A stretch of 51,300 nucleotides of DNA, from NCBI GenBank assembly GCA_016871755.1, contig VHCJ01000021.1:1-51300 (forward strand), written 5' to 3'. The notes under the pieces were generated by a model that searched no databases, had not been told where the DNA came from, and was given only the letters and a program-made list of their open reading frames with translations. The first letter of the stretch is position 1. Every line of letters starts with the position of its first letter. Shown here piece by piece: positions 24,704 to 34,614 of the stretch. Source of the DNA: Verrucomicrobiota bacterium. Lineage in GTDB: Bacteria > Verrucomicrobiota > Verrucomicrobiia > Opitutales > Opitutaceae. The position numbers were made by a program, and so were the translations under genes.

Positions 24704-27073
24704 ATGACCGCCCCCGCGTCGACGCTTCCCGCCGGACTCCTCGCCACGTGGCTCCCCCGCGCCGTCGATGCCCACGCCATCGTCGCCGTCACCGACGCCC
24801 GCGGCGTCATCCTCTACGCGAACGACGCCTTCACCCAGTTGTCCGGCTACGGACGCGACGAGCTGATCGGGAAGACGCACGCCATCCTGAAGTCGGGCGA
24901 GCATCCCCCGGAATTCTACGCCCAGCTGTGGCAGACGATCCGCCGGGGCGAGGTCTGGCACGGGACGTTCTGCAATCGCGCCAAGCAGGGTCACCTCTAC
25001 TGGGTCGACAGCACGCTCCTGCCGGTGCCCGGCGACGACGGCGCGCCCGCCTACTACATCGCCCTCCGCACCGACGTCACCGCCACCAAGCGCAGCGAGG
25101 CCGCGTTCCAGGCTCTCTCGCGGCGACTCGCCGCCCAGGCCGACGAACTCCGCCGCTCCCAGGAACAGCTCGCCGTCTTCTTCAACCACGCCCCCATCGG
25201 CATCAGTTGGCGCGAGGTCGACCCCGAGGGCCGCCCCGGCGCCAACCACGTCAACCGCCGCTTCTGCGAGATCATCGGGCTCACGGAGGCCGAGGCCCTC
25301 GACTTCGACAACATCCGGCGGGCGACCCATCCCGAGGACTGGGCGCGACAGGAGGAACTCACGCGCCAGCTCTACGCGGGCGACCTCGACCGCTTCAGCA
25401 TGGAGAAGCGCTACCTGCACCGCGACGGGCGCGCGGTCTGGGGCAGCCTCACCGTCGTCGTCCTGCGCAGCCCCGCGGGGCACATCACGCATCACTTCGC
25501 GATGCTCGAGGACATCACCGCGCGCCACGCCGCCGAGGATGATCTCAAGCGCAGCGAGTCCCGCTGGCGCACCTACCTCACGCACGCGTCGGAAATCCTC
25601 TACGCCCTCACTCCGGAGCTGCGCTACAAGTTCGTGTCCCCCGCGTGGACCGCCAAGCTGGGCCATCCGACCGAGGCCGTCCTCGGGCGCTCGGTCCTCG
25701 ACTTCGTCCACCCCGACGACGCCCCCACCTGCCGCACCTTCATCGAGGGCATCCTCGCCGGCCAGCCCAACCCCGGGATGGTCGAGTACCGGATGCACCA
25801 CCAGGACGGTCGCTGGCTGTGGCACGCCACCACCGGCTCCGCCTACACCGACCGCGACCGCCGCCGCGCCTTCTTTGGCGTGGGCCGCGACATCAGCCTC
25901 CGCCGCTCCGCCCAGGACGATCTCCGCGCCGCCCTCGCCCGTCGCGAGGAGATGGAGCGCATCGTCGACCGTTCCCCATCCGTCGTCATCCTCTGGCGCG
26001 CCGAGAGCGGCAACTGGCCCGTCGAATTCGTCTCCCAGGGCATCCGCCAGTTCGGCTACCGGCCCGAGGACCTCCTCTCGCAACGTCTTCGGTTCATCGA
26101 CATCACCCACCCGGATGACCGCGAGCGGGTCACCGCCGAGGTCGCGGCCCACGCCAGCGCCCAGCACCGGGAGTACAACCAGGAATACCGCATCCTCTGC
26201 GCCGATGGCTCCGTGCGCTGGGTCGATGACCACACCGTGGTGCGCTTCGACGCCGAGGGCCGGATGACGCATCACGAGGGTCTCATCACCGACATCACCA
26301 GCCGCAAGCTGGCGGAGGACGATGCCCGCGCCGCCCGCGAGCGCGACCTGCGCGTCGCCCAGGAGGTCCAGCGCCACCTGCTGCCGCAGGAGTTCCCGTC
26401 CATCACCGAACTCGACATCGCCGCCCACTACGAGACGCCGCTGTCACTCGGCGGCGACTACTACGACGTCATCCCCGTCGGGCCGCGGCAGTGGGGCTTC
26501 GCCATCGCCGACGTTTCCGGCAAGGGCGCCGCCGCCGCCTTGATGATGGCGTCCTGCCGCGCCACGCTCCGGCTGCTCGCCCCGGGCGAATCCGATCCGT
26601 CGACCGTCCTCCGCCGGCTGAACACCGCCCTCCAGCCCGACATGCCCGAGGGCATGTACATTTCGCTGTTCTACGCGGTCCTCGACCTCGACCACCGCCG
26701 GCTCCGCTACAGCCGCGCCGGGCACGAGCCGCCGCTCGTCATCCGCCGCGGCGGCGACCGCACCGAACTGCTCGAGGCCGGCGGCTTCGCCCTCGGGCTG
26801 TGCCCCGACAGCATCTTCGACGACGCCCTCGACGGGGGCGAGACCACCCTCGAGGCCGGCGACTTGGTCGCCCTCTACACCGACGGCATCAACGAGGCCT
26901 GCAACGCGAACGGGATCGAGTTCGGGCGCGACCGGCTCGCCGCCACCCTCTCGCGCGACGTGCGCCGCCCGCTCCCCGAGATCGTCGCCATGCTCGCCCG
27001 CTACCTGCGGCAGTTCAGCACGCTGTCCACCCGCAGCGACGACCGCACGCTGCTGCTCCTCCGGATGCGCTGA
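24704..27073 (+). CDS. Four-PAS-domain PP2C/SpoIIE-type serine phosphatase
   Basis: A 789-residue cytoplasmic signalling protein without membrane segments. PAS 1 (about 20-130, DARGVILYANDAFTQLSGYG), PAS 2 (155-285), PAS 3 (290-410, YKFVSPAWTAKLGHP) and PAS 4 (425-545, VEFVSQGIRQFGYRPEDL) each end with a PAC-like segment such as MTHHEGLITDITSRKLAED. A coiled coil (RERDLRVAQEVQRHLLPQE) leads to a SpoIIE/PP2C phosphatase (about 570-789). Metal-binding Asp lie in LGGDYYDV and IADVSGKG, with LVALYTDGINEA later. Such proteins usually dephosphorylate an anti-sigma-factor antagonist; none is encoded nearby, so the target is elsewhere. The PAS ligands are unknown. Confidence 0.92.
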   Translation: MTAPASTLPAGLLATWLPRAVDAHAIVAVTDARGVILYANDAFTQLSGYGRDELIGKTHAILKSGEHPPEFYAQLWQTIRRGEVWHGTFCNRAKQGHLYWVDSTLLPVPGDDGAPAYYIALRTDVTATKRSEAAFQALSRRLAAQADELRRSQEQLAVFFNHAPIGISWREVDPEGRPGANHVNRRFCEIIGLTEAEALDFDNIRRATHPEDWARQEELTRQLYAGDLDRFSMEKRYLHRDGRAVWGSLTVVVLRSPAGHITHHFAMLEDITARHAAEDDLKRSESRWRTYLTHASEILYALTPELRYKFVSPAWTAKLGHPTEAVLGRSVLDFVHPDDAPTCRTFIEGILAGQPNPGMVEYRMHHQDGRWLWHATTGSAYTDRDRRRAFFGVGRDISLRRSAQDDLRAALARREEMERIVDRSPSVVILWRAESGNWPVEFVSQGIRQFGYRPEDLLSQRLRFIDITHPDDRERVTAEVAAHASAQHREYNQEYRILCADGSVRWVDDHTVVRFDAEGRMTHHEGLITDITSRKLAEDDARAARERDLRVAQEVQRHLLPQEFPSITELDIAAHYETPLSLGGDYYDVIPVGPRQWGFAIADVSGKGAAAALMMASCRATLRLLAPGESDPSTVLRRLNTALQPDMPEGMYISLFYAVLDLDHRRLRYSRAGHEPPLVIRRGGDRTELLEAGGFALGLCPDSIFDDALDGGETTLEAGDLVALYTDGINEACNANGIEFGRDRLAATLSRDVRRPLPEIVAMLARYLRQFSTLSTRSDDRTLLLLRMR

Positions 27074-27167
27074 GGCCCGGCGCGGCCACCCTCAGTCTCG
27101 CCGCCGCGGACCGCTCCAAGCATGCGGCCGCCGCTCGTCCCGCGCCACGCACCGGCGCCGCCGGCGC

Positions 27168-27737
27168 TCAGCGCACCCGCGCGTACACCACGCAGTCCCG
27201 CGGTTCGTCACCGAGCTCCGGGCAGACGTGCCAGCGCCGGAGCCGGCCTTCGAACTCCATTCCCGCCTTCTCCATCACCCGCGCCGAACCCGGGTTGTCC
27301 GCGTCGCAAAACGCCCACGCGCGGTACACCCCGGGCTGCGCCAGCGCCCAGTCCACGAGATGCACCAGGGCCTCCGGCATGTATCCGTTTCCCCAATACG
27401 AGCGGCCGAGGACGTAGCCGAACATCACCGCTGGTCCCTTGATCTCGAGGCCGATCGAGCCAACCAGCTCACCGGTCGCGCGGAGCCGGAGCGCGTAGCC
27501 GCGGTGGCCGGCACCGGTCGCCCACGCCCACTCCCCGTGCGCGAGGAACTCCGCGACCGTCGCCGGGGACGCATGGTGCCGCCAGCTGAGGTAGCGGGTG
27601 ACGAGCGGGTCCGCCGCATACGCCGCGAAGATCTCCGGCGCATCGGCGACCCGCGTCGGGCGGGCGACGAGGCGGGGCGTCGTGAATTCCAGCGGCAGGG
27701 CCGGGGCAGCGGCGGGGGCGGGGGCGGGAGAGCTCAT
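27168..27737 (-). CDS. GNAT-family N-acetyltransferase (RimJ/RimL-like)
   Basis: A 189-residue acetyltransferase. LEFTTPRLVARPTRVADAPEIFAAY (16-40) is the usual RimJ/RimL-type start. ELVGSIGLE, then VLGRSYWGNGYMPEALVHLVDWAL (about 109-132) carries the acetyl-CoA-binding loop, and NPGSARVMEKAGMEFEGRLRR is the C-terminal block. It transfers acetyl from acetyl-CoA to an amine, often a protein N-terminus; the substrate is unknown. The first 15 residues are Ala/Pro-rich. Convergent with the PAS phosphatase gene. Confidence 0.9.
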   Translation of the reverse strand: MSSPAPAPAAAPALPLEFTTPRLVARPTRVADAPEIFAAYAADPLVTRYLSWRHHASPATVAEFLAHGEWAWATGAGHRGYALRLRATGELVGSIGLEIKGPAVMFGYVLGRSYWGNGYMPEALVHLVDWALAQPGVYRAWAFCDADNPGSARVMEKAGMEFEGRLRRWHVCPELGDEPRDCVVYARVR

Positions 27738-27788
27738 GGCGGAACCTCGAGCCTGCAGCCGCACTCCATCCGGGCAAGCGATCCCGCA

Positions 27789-27838
27789 CCCGACCGGGTC
27801 TGGCGATTCCCGGCCCGACCGGGTCCGGCGGTTCCGCC
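27789..27838. repeat. Two tandem 25-bp repeats
   Basis: Units 27789-27813 and 27814-27838 both start CCCGACCGGGTC and agree in about 20 of 25 positions. Each contains the dyad CCCG-AC-CGGG. They lie between the divergent GNAT and DUF2721 genes and could be hairpins or binding sites in that control region. Confidence 0.6.
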
Positions 27839-27873
27839 TCGGAAAGCGGGGAAAACCCTCCAGACTCCTCCCC

Positions 27874-28332
27874 GTGCATCCAACCTCCCTGCCCACGCTG
27901 ATCCCGATCCTCCAACTCGCCGTCGGCCCCGTGATCCTCGTCTCCGGCATTGGGCTGCTGCTGGTGATGTTGACGAATCGCTTTGGGCGCATCGTCGACC
28001 GCGCCCGCCTGCTCACCCGGGAACTGATCGGCCAGCCCGGGCATCCGCTCGCCGCCGAGATCGCCGCCCAGGTCGCCGTCCTCGACCGGCGCTGCGGAAT
28101 CCTCCGCTTCGCCATCCTCAGCGCCTCCCTCGCCGCCCTGCTCGTCGCCGTCCTCATCCTGCTTCTCTTCGTTGCCACGCTGCTCGGCTGGGAGTCCGGC
28201 CTCGCCGCCATCTCGCTCTTCTCCGCCAGCCTGCTCCTGCTCATCAGCTCCCTCGTCGCGTTCATCCGCGACATGAACCTCGCCCTCGTCGCGATCCGCA
28301 CCGAGATCCGCCGGGCCCTGCCGGACCGCTAG
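27874..28332 (+). CDS. DUF2721 membrane protein
   Basis: A 152-residue inner-membrane protein. Segments: about 10-33 (LQLAVGPVILVSGIGLLLVML), then the conserved TNRFGRIVDRARLL (34-47), and two segments at about 79-101 and 104-126. NRxGRIxDRxR is the hallmark of DUF2721, whose function is unknown. The likely start is GTG 27874, after a C-rich tract; the frame is open upstream but that stretch is intergenic repeat. Confidence 0.82.
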   Translation: MHPTSLPTLIPILQLAVGPVILVSGIGLLLVMLTNRFGRIVDRARLLTRELIGQPGHPLAAEIAAQVAVLDRRCGILRFAILSASLAALLVAVLILLLFVATLLGWESGLAAISLFSASLLLLISSLVAFIRDMNLALVAIRTEIRRALPDR

Positions 28333-28414
28333 GCGCTCCCTCCGCGCCGCCCACCCGAGGCTTGCTTCGGGACCGCGAGGGTGTCGGGCTGGATTCACCC
28401 CACCCGCTCCCCGC

Positions 28415-29962
28415 ATGTCTCACGTCGATCCGGCCGGCGGCACGCCTCCCCCGCGCGAGTCCCGCACCGGGCTCCCCGCTTGGAACCAGGGCGAGCTCCC
28501 CGCTCCCCACCGCCGCACGTGGCGCGATCTCCTCGGCCCCGGCATCGTCATGGCCGGCGCCTCCCTCGGCGCGGGCGAATGGCTCCTCGGCCCCGCCGTC
28601 ACCGTCCGCTACGGCGGCGCCCTGCTCTGGATCACCCTCCTCACGCTCGTCGCCCAGTACATCTACAACGTCGAGGCCAGCCGGTACACCCTCGCCACCG
28701 GCGAGGGCATCATGACCGGCAAGCTGCGGCTCAAGCCGGGGTCGCGTTTCTGGACCGTCCTCTACGCCGTGATCGATTTCTGGACGATGCTGCCCTACCA
28801 GCTCGCCGGCGTCGCCGTCACGCTCGCCGCCCTGTTTCTCGACCGCATTCCCAACCCGAGCACCGAGACCGACCTGATGCGGACGCTCACGTACGTGGTG
28901 CTGATCCTGTTCCCGATCCCGCTCATCTTCGGCGGCACGATCTACCGCATGATCAAGACGCTGGTGATGGCGAAGGTCTTCTACGTGCTCGGCTTCACGC
29001 TCCTCGTCGCCTGCTTCCTCGCGTCGTGGTCCGACGTGCGCGAGGTCCTGCTCGGGTTCGTCTCGTTCGGTTCCGTGCCGGCCGCCGATGGAACCGTCGT
29101 CAATGTGTTCTCCCAGCTGGCGAAGGGCCAGGCGCTGCCCGAGCTCGATACCACCTCGCTCCAGCTCTTCACCGCCCTCGCCGCCATCGCCGGGGTCGGG
29201 GGGCTGACCCAGACCACGATCTGCGCCTACATCCGCGAGCAGGGCTGGGGCATGGGCGGCAAGGTCGGCGCCATCCCGAGCGCCGTGCGCGGGCTCGACC
29301 TGGAACTCGCCCACACGGGCACCGTGTTCACCCCCACGCCCACCGCCCTCGAACGCTGGCGGGGCTGGCTGCGCATGGTCCGCCTCGACCAATGGCTGGT
29401 CTGGATCCCCGCGTCGCTCATCGGCCTCGCCCTGCCCGCGCTCATCTCCCTCGCCGTCGTCCCCCGCGGCACCGTCGCCGACCGCTGGGTCCTCGCCGGA
29501 ATGATGGCCGAGGGCGCCAGCACCCGCGTCGGCGGAATGCTCGGCCACCTGCTCTGGCACGGGATGCTGCTCTGCGGCTTCCTCATCTTCTTCCCCGTCG
29601 TCATCACCACCGTCGACGGATTCCTCCGCCGCTGGGTCGACATCACGTGGACGTCCTTCGGCCGCTTCCGGAAGCTCGATCCGCAGCGGGTGAAGTGGAT
29701 CTACTACGGATTCCTGATCGCCTACTTGGTCATGGCGGGTGCCTTTCTCAGCTTCGCCAGCCCGCTCTGGCTCGTCATCGTCTCCGCCAACGTCATGAAC
29801 TTCGCGCTCGGTCTCAGCTGCCTGCACACGCTCGCCGTCAACGTGCGGCTGCTGCCCCCACCCTTGCGCCCGAGCTGGCCTTCGCGCATCGCCCTCGGCC
29901 TCTCCGGCCTCTACTTCCTCAGCCTGGCCGGACTCACGCTCTCCATCGCCATCCTGGGCTGA
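28415..29962 (+). CDS. Divergent Nramp-like membrane transporter
   Basis: A 515-residue carrier with about 11-12 membrane segments. LLGPGIVMAGASLGAGEWLLGP (about 39-60) resembles the first helix of Nramp (LeuT-fold) carriers, but the metal-binding DPGN is replaced by GAGEW. Later GVGGLTQTTICAYIREQGWGMGG (about 263-285) covers the region where Nramp proteins have MPH in helix 6, also absent. Transport of Mn2+/Fe2+ is therefore not supported; related carriers are common in Planctomycetes and Verrucomicrobiota, substrate unknown. It lies 50 bases before nagA on the same strand, which hints at, but does not prove, a sugar- or amine-related substrate. Confidence 0.8.
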   Translation: MSHVDPAGGTPPPRESRTGLPAWNQGELPAPHRRTWRDLLGPGIVMAGASLGAGEWLLGPAVTVRYGGALLWITLLTLVAQYIYNVEASRYTLATGEGIMTGKLRLKPGSRFWTVLYAVIDFWTMLPYQLAGVAVTLAALFLDRIPNPSTETDLMRTLTYVVLILFPIPLIFGGTIYRMIKTLVMAKVFYVLGFTLLVACFLASWSDVREVLLGFVSFGSVPAADGTVVNVFSQLAKGQALPELDTTSLQLFTALAAIAGVGGLTQTTICAYIREQGWGMGGKVGAIPSAVRGLDLELAHTGTVFTPTPTALERWRGWLRMVRLDQWLVWIPASLIGLALPALISLAVVPRGTVADRWVLAGMMAEGASTRVGGMLGHLLWHGMLLCGFLIFFPVVITTVDGFLRRWVDITWTSFGRFRKLDPQRVKWIYYGFLIAYLVMAGAFLSFASPLWLVIVSANVMNFALGLSCLHTLAVNVRLLPPPLRPSWPSRIALGLSGLYFLSLAGLTLSIAILG

Positions 29963-30012
29963 TCCCCGCCGCCCCGCACCGACCGCGGGGCCGCCATCTC
30001 CGTCCGCCAGCC

Positions 30013-31200
30013 ATGACCACCACCCTGCTGTCCAACGCGACCTTCGTGTTCCCGGGCGAGCGCACCGCCCCGGGCCGCCTGCTGCTTTCCGGGGGCATCA
30101 TCGCCGCCGTCAACCCGCCCGACGCCGCCGTGCCGGCGGATGCGCTCCGGGTCGATGCCGGCGGGCGGCGGGTCACGCCCGGTCTCATCGATCTCCACAC
30201 CCACGGGGTGGGTTCGTGGCTCTACGAGAGCTCCCCCGAGAGTCTCCTCGCCGGCCTCGCCTTCCTCGGACGCTTCGGCACGACCTCCGTCCTGCCGACG
30301 CTGTACCGGGTGATGACGCGGCCGTCGCTGCCGCACCTCGAGGCGCTGTCCCGCGCCCTCGGCTCCGCCCGCGGGGTCTCCGTTCCGGGCTGGCATCTCG
30401 AGGGTCCGTTCCTCCGCCTGCCCGGCGCCGGCGCCGACACCATCCCCGGCGATCTCGGGCTGCTCGACGAAATCCTCGCCGCCACCCACGGACGCACGCG
30501 GGCGATGTCCATCAGCCCCGACACGCCGCACATCCTTCCGGTCATCGAGCGCCTCGTCGAGCGGGGGATCACGCCGTTCATCACCCACACCCACGCGTCC
30601 GTCGAGGAGACGGAGCGCGCGATCGAAGCCGGCGCGCGCCACGCCACCCACTTCTACGACGTCTTCCCGGTCCCCGAGGTCCGCGAGCCCGGCGTCCGCC
30701 CGTGCGGCGCCGTCGAGGCCATCCTCGCCGACCCGCGCTGCCGCGTGGACTTCATCTGCGACGGGGTCCATGTCGAACCCGTCGCCGTCCGCGCCGCCCT
30801 CGCCGCCAAGGGACCGGGGGGCGTCGTGCTGATCACCGACTCCAACATCGGCGCAGGGCTGCCCGACGGCATCTACCCGACGACGTTCGGCTTCCCGGTC
30901 AAGGTCTCCGCCGGCAACGCCGCCCGCGTCCACGCGCCGGAGCGCCCGAACCACGGCGGCCTCGCCGGGAGCGCGCTGACGATGAACGTTGGCATCGCCA
31001 ATCTCCACCGCTGGCTGCGTCTGCCGCCCGAACAGATCTGGGCCCTCGGCACGTCCAGTCCCGCCGCCGTGGTGGGCCTCTCCAGCAAGGGATCGCTCCG
31101 CCCCGGCGCCGATGCCGACGTCGTCCTGTGGAACGATGACTTCACCGCCCACACCACGTGGGTCGGCGGCGAGGTGGTGTGGTCCGCCGACGCTGCCTGA
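30013..31200 (+). CDS. nagA: N-acetylglucosamine-6-phosphate deacetylase
   Basis: A 395-residue amidohydrolase that removes acetate from N-acetylglucosamine 6-phosphate. All landmarks are present: VTPGLIDLHTHGVGS with HxH (about 56-70), WHLEGPFLR with metal-binding Glu (about 136), FITHTHASVEE and ARHATHFYD with metal His (about 198 and 219), DGVHVEP, and the catalytic Asp in VLITDSNIGAG (about 279). The ATG at 30013 gives MTTTLLSNATFVFPGE, a normal N-terminus. Probably co-transcribed with the upstream carrier. Confidence 0.87.
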   Translation: MTTTLLSNATFVFPGERTAPGRLLLSGGIIAAVNPPDAAVPADALRVDAGGRRVTPGLIDLHTHGVGSWLYESSPESLLAGLAFLGRFGTTSVLPTLYRVMTRPSLPHLEALSRALGSARGVSVPGWHLEGPFLRLPGAGADTIPGDLGLLDEILAATHGRTRAMSISPDTPHILPVIERLVERGITPFITHTHASVEETERAIEAGARHATHFYDVFPVPEVREPGVRPCGAVEAILADPRCRVDFICDGVHVEPVAVRAALAAKGPGGVVLITDSNIGAGLPDGIYPTTFGFPVKVSAGNAARVHAPERPNHGGLAGSALTMNVGIANLHRWLRLPPEQIWALGTSSPAAVVGLSSKGSLRPGADADVVLWNDDFTAHTTWVGGEVVWSADAA

Positions 31201-31384
31201 GCGGACGCCCTTCGACGCTATCCGGCCCCTGAAATTTCAGGCGGTCCGCGCTGGAAAACTTCGGTCAACTTCCTGCAGCGCACACTTGCGGGAAGCTCCG
31301 CCGCGAGGCTACGCTATGCGCGTGTTTTCGCCCGTCATAGTCACCCCGTCCGGAGCCGCGCCCGCGGTCCGGAAACACTCCCCC

Positions 31385-34300
31385 ATGCGCCGTCTCGCTT
31401 TCTCGCTCGCGGCCTTCCCCTCGCTCGCGGCCCGGCTGCTCGCCTGCGCGTGGGTCTTCGCTCCCGCCGCCGCCTTCGCCGCGGCGCCGGCGGCGAAGCT
31501 GGAGTTCAACCGCGACGTCCGTCCGATCCTGTCGGAGAACTGCTTCCACTGCCACGGGCAGGACGCGAACCACCGCGAGGGGCGGCTGCGGCTCGACGAC
31601 GCCGCGAACGCCACGCTGGATCGCGGCGGCTACGCCGTCATCGTCCCGGGTCAGCCGGATGACAGCGAGCTCATCGCCCGGCTGATCTCCACCGACGAGG
31701 AGGACCGCATGCCTCCGGCGAAGTCGAACAAGCACCTCACCGCCGAGCAGATCGAGACCCTCCGGCGCTGGATCGCCGAGGGTGCGGAGTACCAAAGCCA
31801 CTGGGCCTTCTCCCCGCCGCAGCGCGCCCCGCTCCCGGAGGTCCGCACCGCGTCGTGGCCCCGCGCACCCATCGACCGCTTCGTCCTCGCCCGGCTGGAG
31901 CGCGAGGGCCTCTCGCCGCGCCCCGAGGCCGCGCCCGCGGCCTGGCTGCGCCGCGTCAGCTTCGACCTCGTCGGCCTTCCTCCCAGCCCCGCCGACCGCG
32001 CCGCCTTCCTCGCCGATGTCGACCGCCGCGGCGAGGCCGCCTACGGCGCGGCCGTCGACCGGTTGCTCGCCTCGCCGCACTTCGGCGAAAGCCTCGCCCT
32101 CGACTGGCTCGACGCCGCCCGCTACGCCGACTCCCACGGTTTCAACAATGACTCGACGCGCACGATGTGGCGCTGGCGCGACTGGGTGATCGAGGCCTTC
32201 AACCGCAACCTGCCGTACAACACGTTCGTCACCGAACAGCTCGCCGGCGATCTCCTGCCCTCGCCCACCCTCGAGCAACGCATCGCCACCGGCTTCGGCC
32301 GCAACCACGTGATCAATTCCGAGGGCGGCATCATCGACGAGGAATACCGCGTCGAATACGTCGCCGACCGGGTCCGCACGCTCAGCACCGCCTGGCTGGG
32401 TCTGACCTTCGAGTGCGCCCGCTGCCACGATCACAAGTTCGACCCGATCTCGCAGCGCGACTACTTCAGCCTCTTCGCCTTCCTCAACAATGTGCCCGAG
32501 TTCGGCGAGGATGGCCGCGTCGCCAACGCCGTGCCAATGATCCCGGCACCGACCACCGCCCAGCAGATCGCCTTCGCCGACCAGGAGCGCCGCCTCGCCG
32601 AGCTCGAGGCCGCCGTCGGCCGCGCCCGCGCCTCGCTCCCGCCCCGCTCCGCCGCAACCGATCGCACCCTGCGCTCCCTGCTCGCCCAAGCCGGAGCCAC
32701 CGTCGGCCACCTCGGCCCCGACCTGCTCCCCGCCCGCACTGCGTCCAGCCCGCCAGGCATCACCGGACCCGCCTGGCGCACCGCGCCGGACGTCCCGCTC
32801 GACGCCGTTCCCTCCGTGCCGCCCGAGGCCCTCAACTTCGCCGGCAAACAGGGCTTGAGCGTGTCGTTCTGGATCCGCCCCGACACCGACAACCCCCGCG
32901 ACGTACCATTGCTGTCGGCGATGGACTACAGCGGCTCCAAGGACGACACGACCTTCGGCCGCGGCAGCGAGGTCCGCCTGATCGATGGCGAGATCGAGCT
33001 TCGGCTCAGCGAACGCTACCCGACCTACGCCTTGATCGCGCGCACGAAGGAGGCCCGCCTGCACGCGGGTGACTGGCGGCATGTCACCGTCACCTACGCC
33101 GGCGGACGCCGCGCCGCCGGGGTGCGCATCTTCGTCGACGGCCATGAGCGCGCCACCGAGGTCTTCCATGACGGCCTTCCTGCCGAGCATGGACGCAAAC
33201 CCTACCGTCTCGGCGCCGACAATGCTCCCGGTGGAGCCCGCTGGCGCGGCTCCCTCGACTCCCTCCGCAGCGTGCCGCGGGCGCTGGACGCCGCCGAGGT
33301 GCGCCAGCGTTTCCTCGCCGAGGCGCTTCCGCTCGCCCTTGCCTCGGCAGCCGGTGGCGCCCCCGAGGGCGCGCCGGTCGAGGCGTGGCGATCGGAGGGC
33401 CTGCTGCTGGCGCGCGCCGACTCCCGCGCCGCCGTCGAGGCCCATGACCAAGTCTGGGGCGAGCACCTCGCGCTTCACCGCGCCGTGCCCACCACGATGG
33501 TGATGGTCGAACTGCCCCAGCCGCGCCAAGCCTACGTGCTCACCCGCGGCGCCTACGACGCGCGCGCCGAGCCGGTCGGGCCGGGCGTCCCGGAGGCCCT
33601 GCTCGCCCCATGGCCGGCCGGCGCCCCGCGTAACCGCCTTGGCCTCGCGCAGTGGCTCACCCAGCCGAACCACCCGCTCACCTCCCGCGTGGTCGTGAAC
33701 CGCTTCTGGACCCAGCTCTTCGGCACCGGCATCGTTAAGACCCTCGAGGACTTCGGTTACCAGAGCGAGTGGCCGAGCCACCCGGAACTCCTCGACTGGC
33801 TGGCCCGCAACTTCGTCGACGGCGGCTGGGATGTGAAGGCCCTCTTCCGCGGCATCGTGCTGTCCGCCACCTACCGGCAGTCCAGTTCCGCCTCGCCCGA
33901 GGCCTTCGCCCGCGATCCCGAGAACCGCCTGCTGGCCCGCGGCCCGCGGCTCCGTCTCCCCGCCGAACTGCTCCGCGACCAGGCCCTCGCGGTCTCCGGC
34001 CTCCTGACGCCCGCCATCGGCGGACCCAGCGTGTTTCCCTACCAGCCCGAGAAGCTCTACGCCGGTCTCGTGGTGGGCGCGGACTATCCCGGCACCAAGT
34101 GGGAGCAGAGCCAGGGGCCCGACCTGCACCGTCGCAGTCTCTACACATTTTGGAAGCGCACCGTGCCGCACCCGGCCATGCTCACGTTCGACGCCCCCGA
34201 CCGGGAGTTCTGCACCGTGCGGCGCTCGCGGACGAACACGCCGCTGCAGGCGCTGACCCTCTGGAACGAGACCGGCTACGTCGAGGCCGCCCGGCAGCTC

Positions 34301-34585
34301 GGCGCCCGCCTCCTCCGCGAGGCCGGACCCAGCGACGAGGCACGCGTCGCCTACGGGTTCGTGCTCGCCACCGGACGCGAACCCGACGCCACCGAGCGCG
34401 GCGTGCTCGCCCGCGCCTTCGCCCGCTTCCGCGCCGAGTTCGCCGCCCAGCCCGGCGAGGCCCGCGCCCTCCTCGCCGTGGGCGACACCCCTGCGGACCC
34501 CTCCCTCGACCCCGCCGAGTTCGCCGCCGCCGCCACCGTGGCCGGCATGATCCTCAACCTCGACGAGACCCTGACCAAGAACTGA
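31385..34585 (+). CDS. PSCyt1-DUF1549-LamG-DUF1553 exported protein, copy 1
   Basis: A 1066-residue exported protein. Signal peptide 1-33; cytochrome-like PSCyt1 domain with a haem motif CFHCH (53-57) in RPILSENCFHCHGQD; DUF1549 (about 155-360, APIDRFVLARLEREGLSP and YADSHGFNNDSTRTMWRWRD) containing a second CxxCH (CARCHDHKFDP, about 342); a LamG-like domain (about 485-640, GLSVSFWIRPDTDNP); and DUF1553 (about 745-1020, NRLGLAQWLTQPNHPLTSRV, RRSRTNTPLQALTLWN). This architecture is typical of Planctomycetes and Verrucomicrobiota; it suggests a periplasmic redox or polymer-linked role, not proven. Start ATG 31385 opens the signal peptide; an ATG at 31316 would place 23 residues before it. Confidence 0.9.
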   Translation: MRRLAFSLAAFPSLAARLLACAWVFAPAAAFAAAPAAKLEFNRDVRPILSENCFHCHGQDANHREGRLRLDDAANATLDRGGYAVIVPGQPDDSELIARLISTDEEDRMPPAKSNKHLTAEQIETLRRWIAEGAEYQSHWAFSPPQRAPLPEVRTASWPRAPIDRFVLARLEREGLSPRPEAAPAAWLRRVSFDLVGLPPSPADRAAFLADVDRRGEAAYGAAVDRLLASPHFGESLALDWLDAARYADSHGFNNDSTRTMWRWRDWVIEAFNRNLPYNTFVTEQLAGDLLPSPTLEQRIATGFGRNHVINSEGGIIDEEYRVEYVADRVRTLSTAWLGLTFECARCHDHKFDPISQRDYFSLFAFLNNVPEFGEDGRVANAVPMIPAPTTAQQIAFADQERRLAELEAAVGRARASLPPRSAATDRTLRSLLAQAGATVGHLGPDLLPARTASSPPGITGPAWRTAPDVPLDAVPSVPPEALNFAGKQGLSVSFWIRPDTDNPRDVPLLSAMDYSGSKDDTTFGRGSEVRLIDGEIELRLSERYPTYALIARTKEARLHAGDWRHVTVTYAGGRRAAGVRIFVDGHERATEVFHDGLPAEHGRKPYRLGADNAPGGARWRGSLDSLRSVPRALDAAEVRQRFLAEALPLALASAAGGAPEGAPVEAWRSEGLLLARADSRAAVEAHDQVWGEHLALHRAVPTTMVMVELPQPRQAYVLTRGAYDARAEPVGPGVPEALLAPWPAGAPRNRLGLAQWLTQPNHPLTSRVVVNRFWTQLFGTGIVKTLEDFGYQSEWPSHPELLDWLARNFVDGGWDVKALFRGIVLSATYRQSSSASPEAFARDPENRLLARGPRLRLPAELLRDQALAVSGLLTPAIGGPSVFPYQPEKLYAGLVVGADYPGTKWEQSQGPDLHRRSLYTFWKRTVPHPAMLTFDAPDREFCTVRRSRTNTPLQALTLWNETGYVEAARQLGARLLREAGPSDEARVAYGFVLATGREPDATERGVLARAFARFRAEFAAQPGEARALLAVGDTPADPSLDPAEFAAAATVAGMILNLDETLTKN

Positions 34586-34614
34586 GCGTCCACGCCCTTT
34601 CGCGCACCCGCCCC

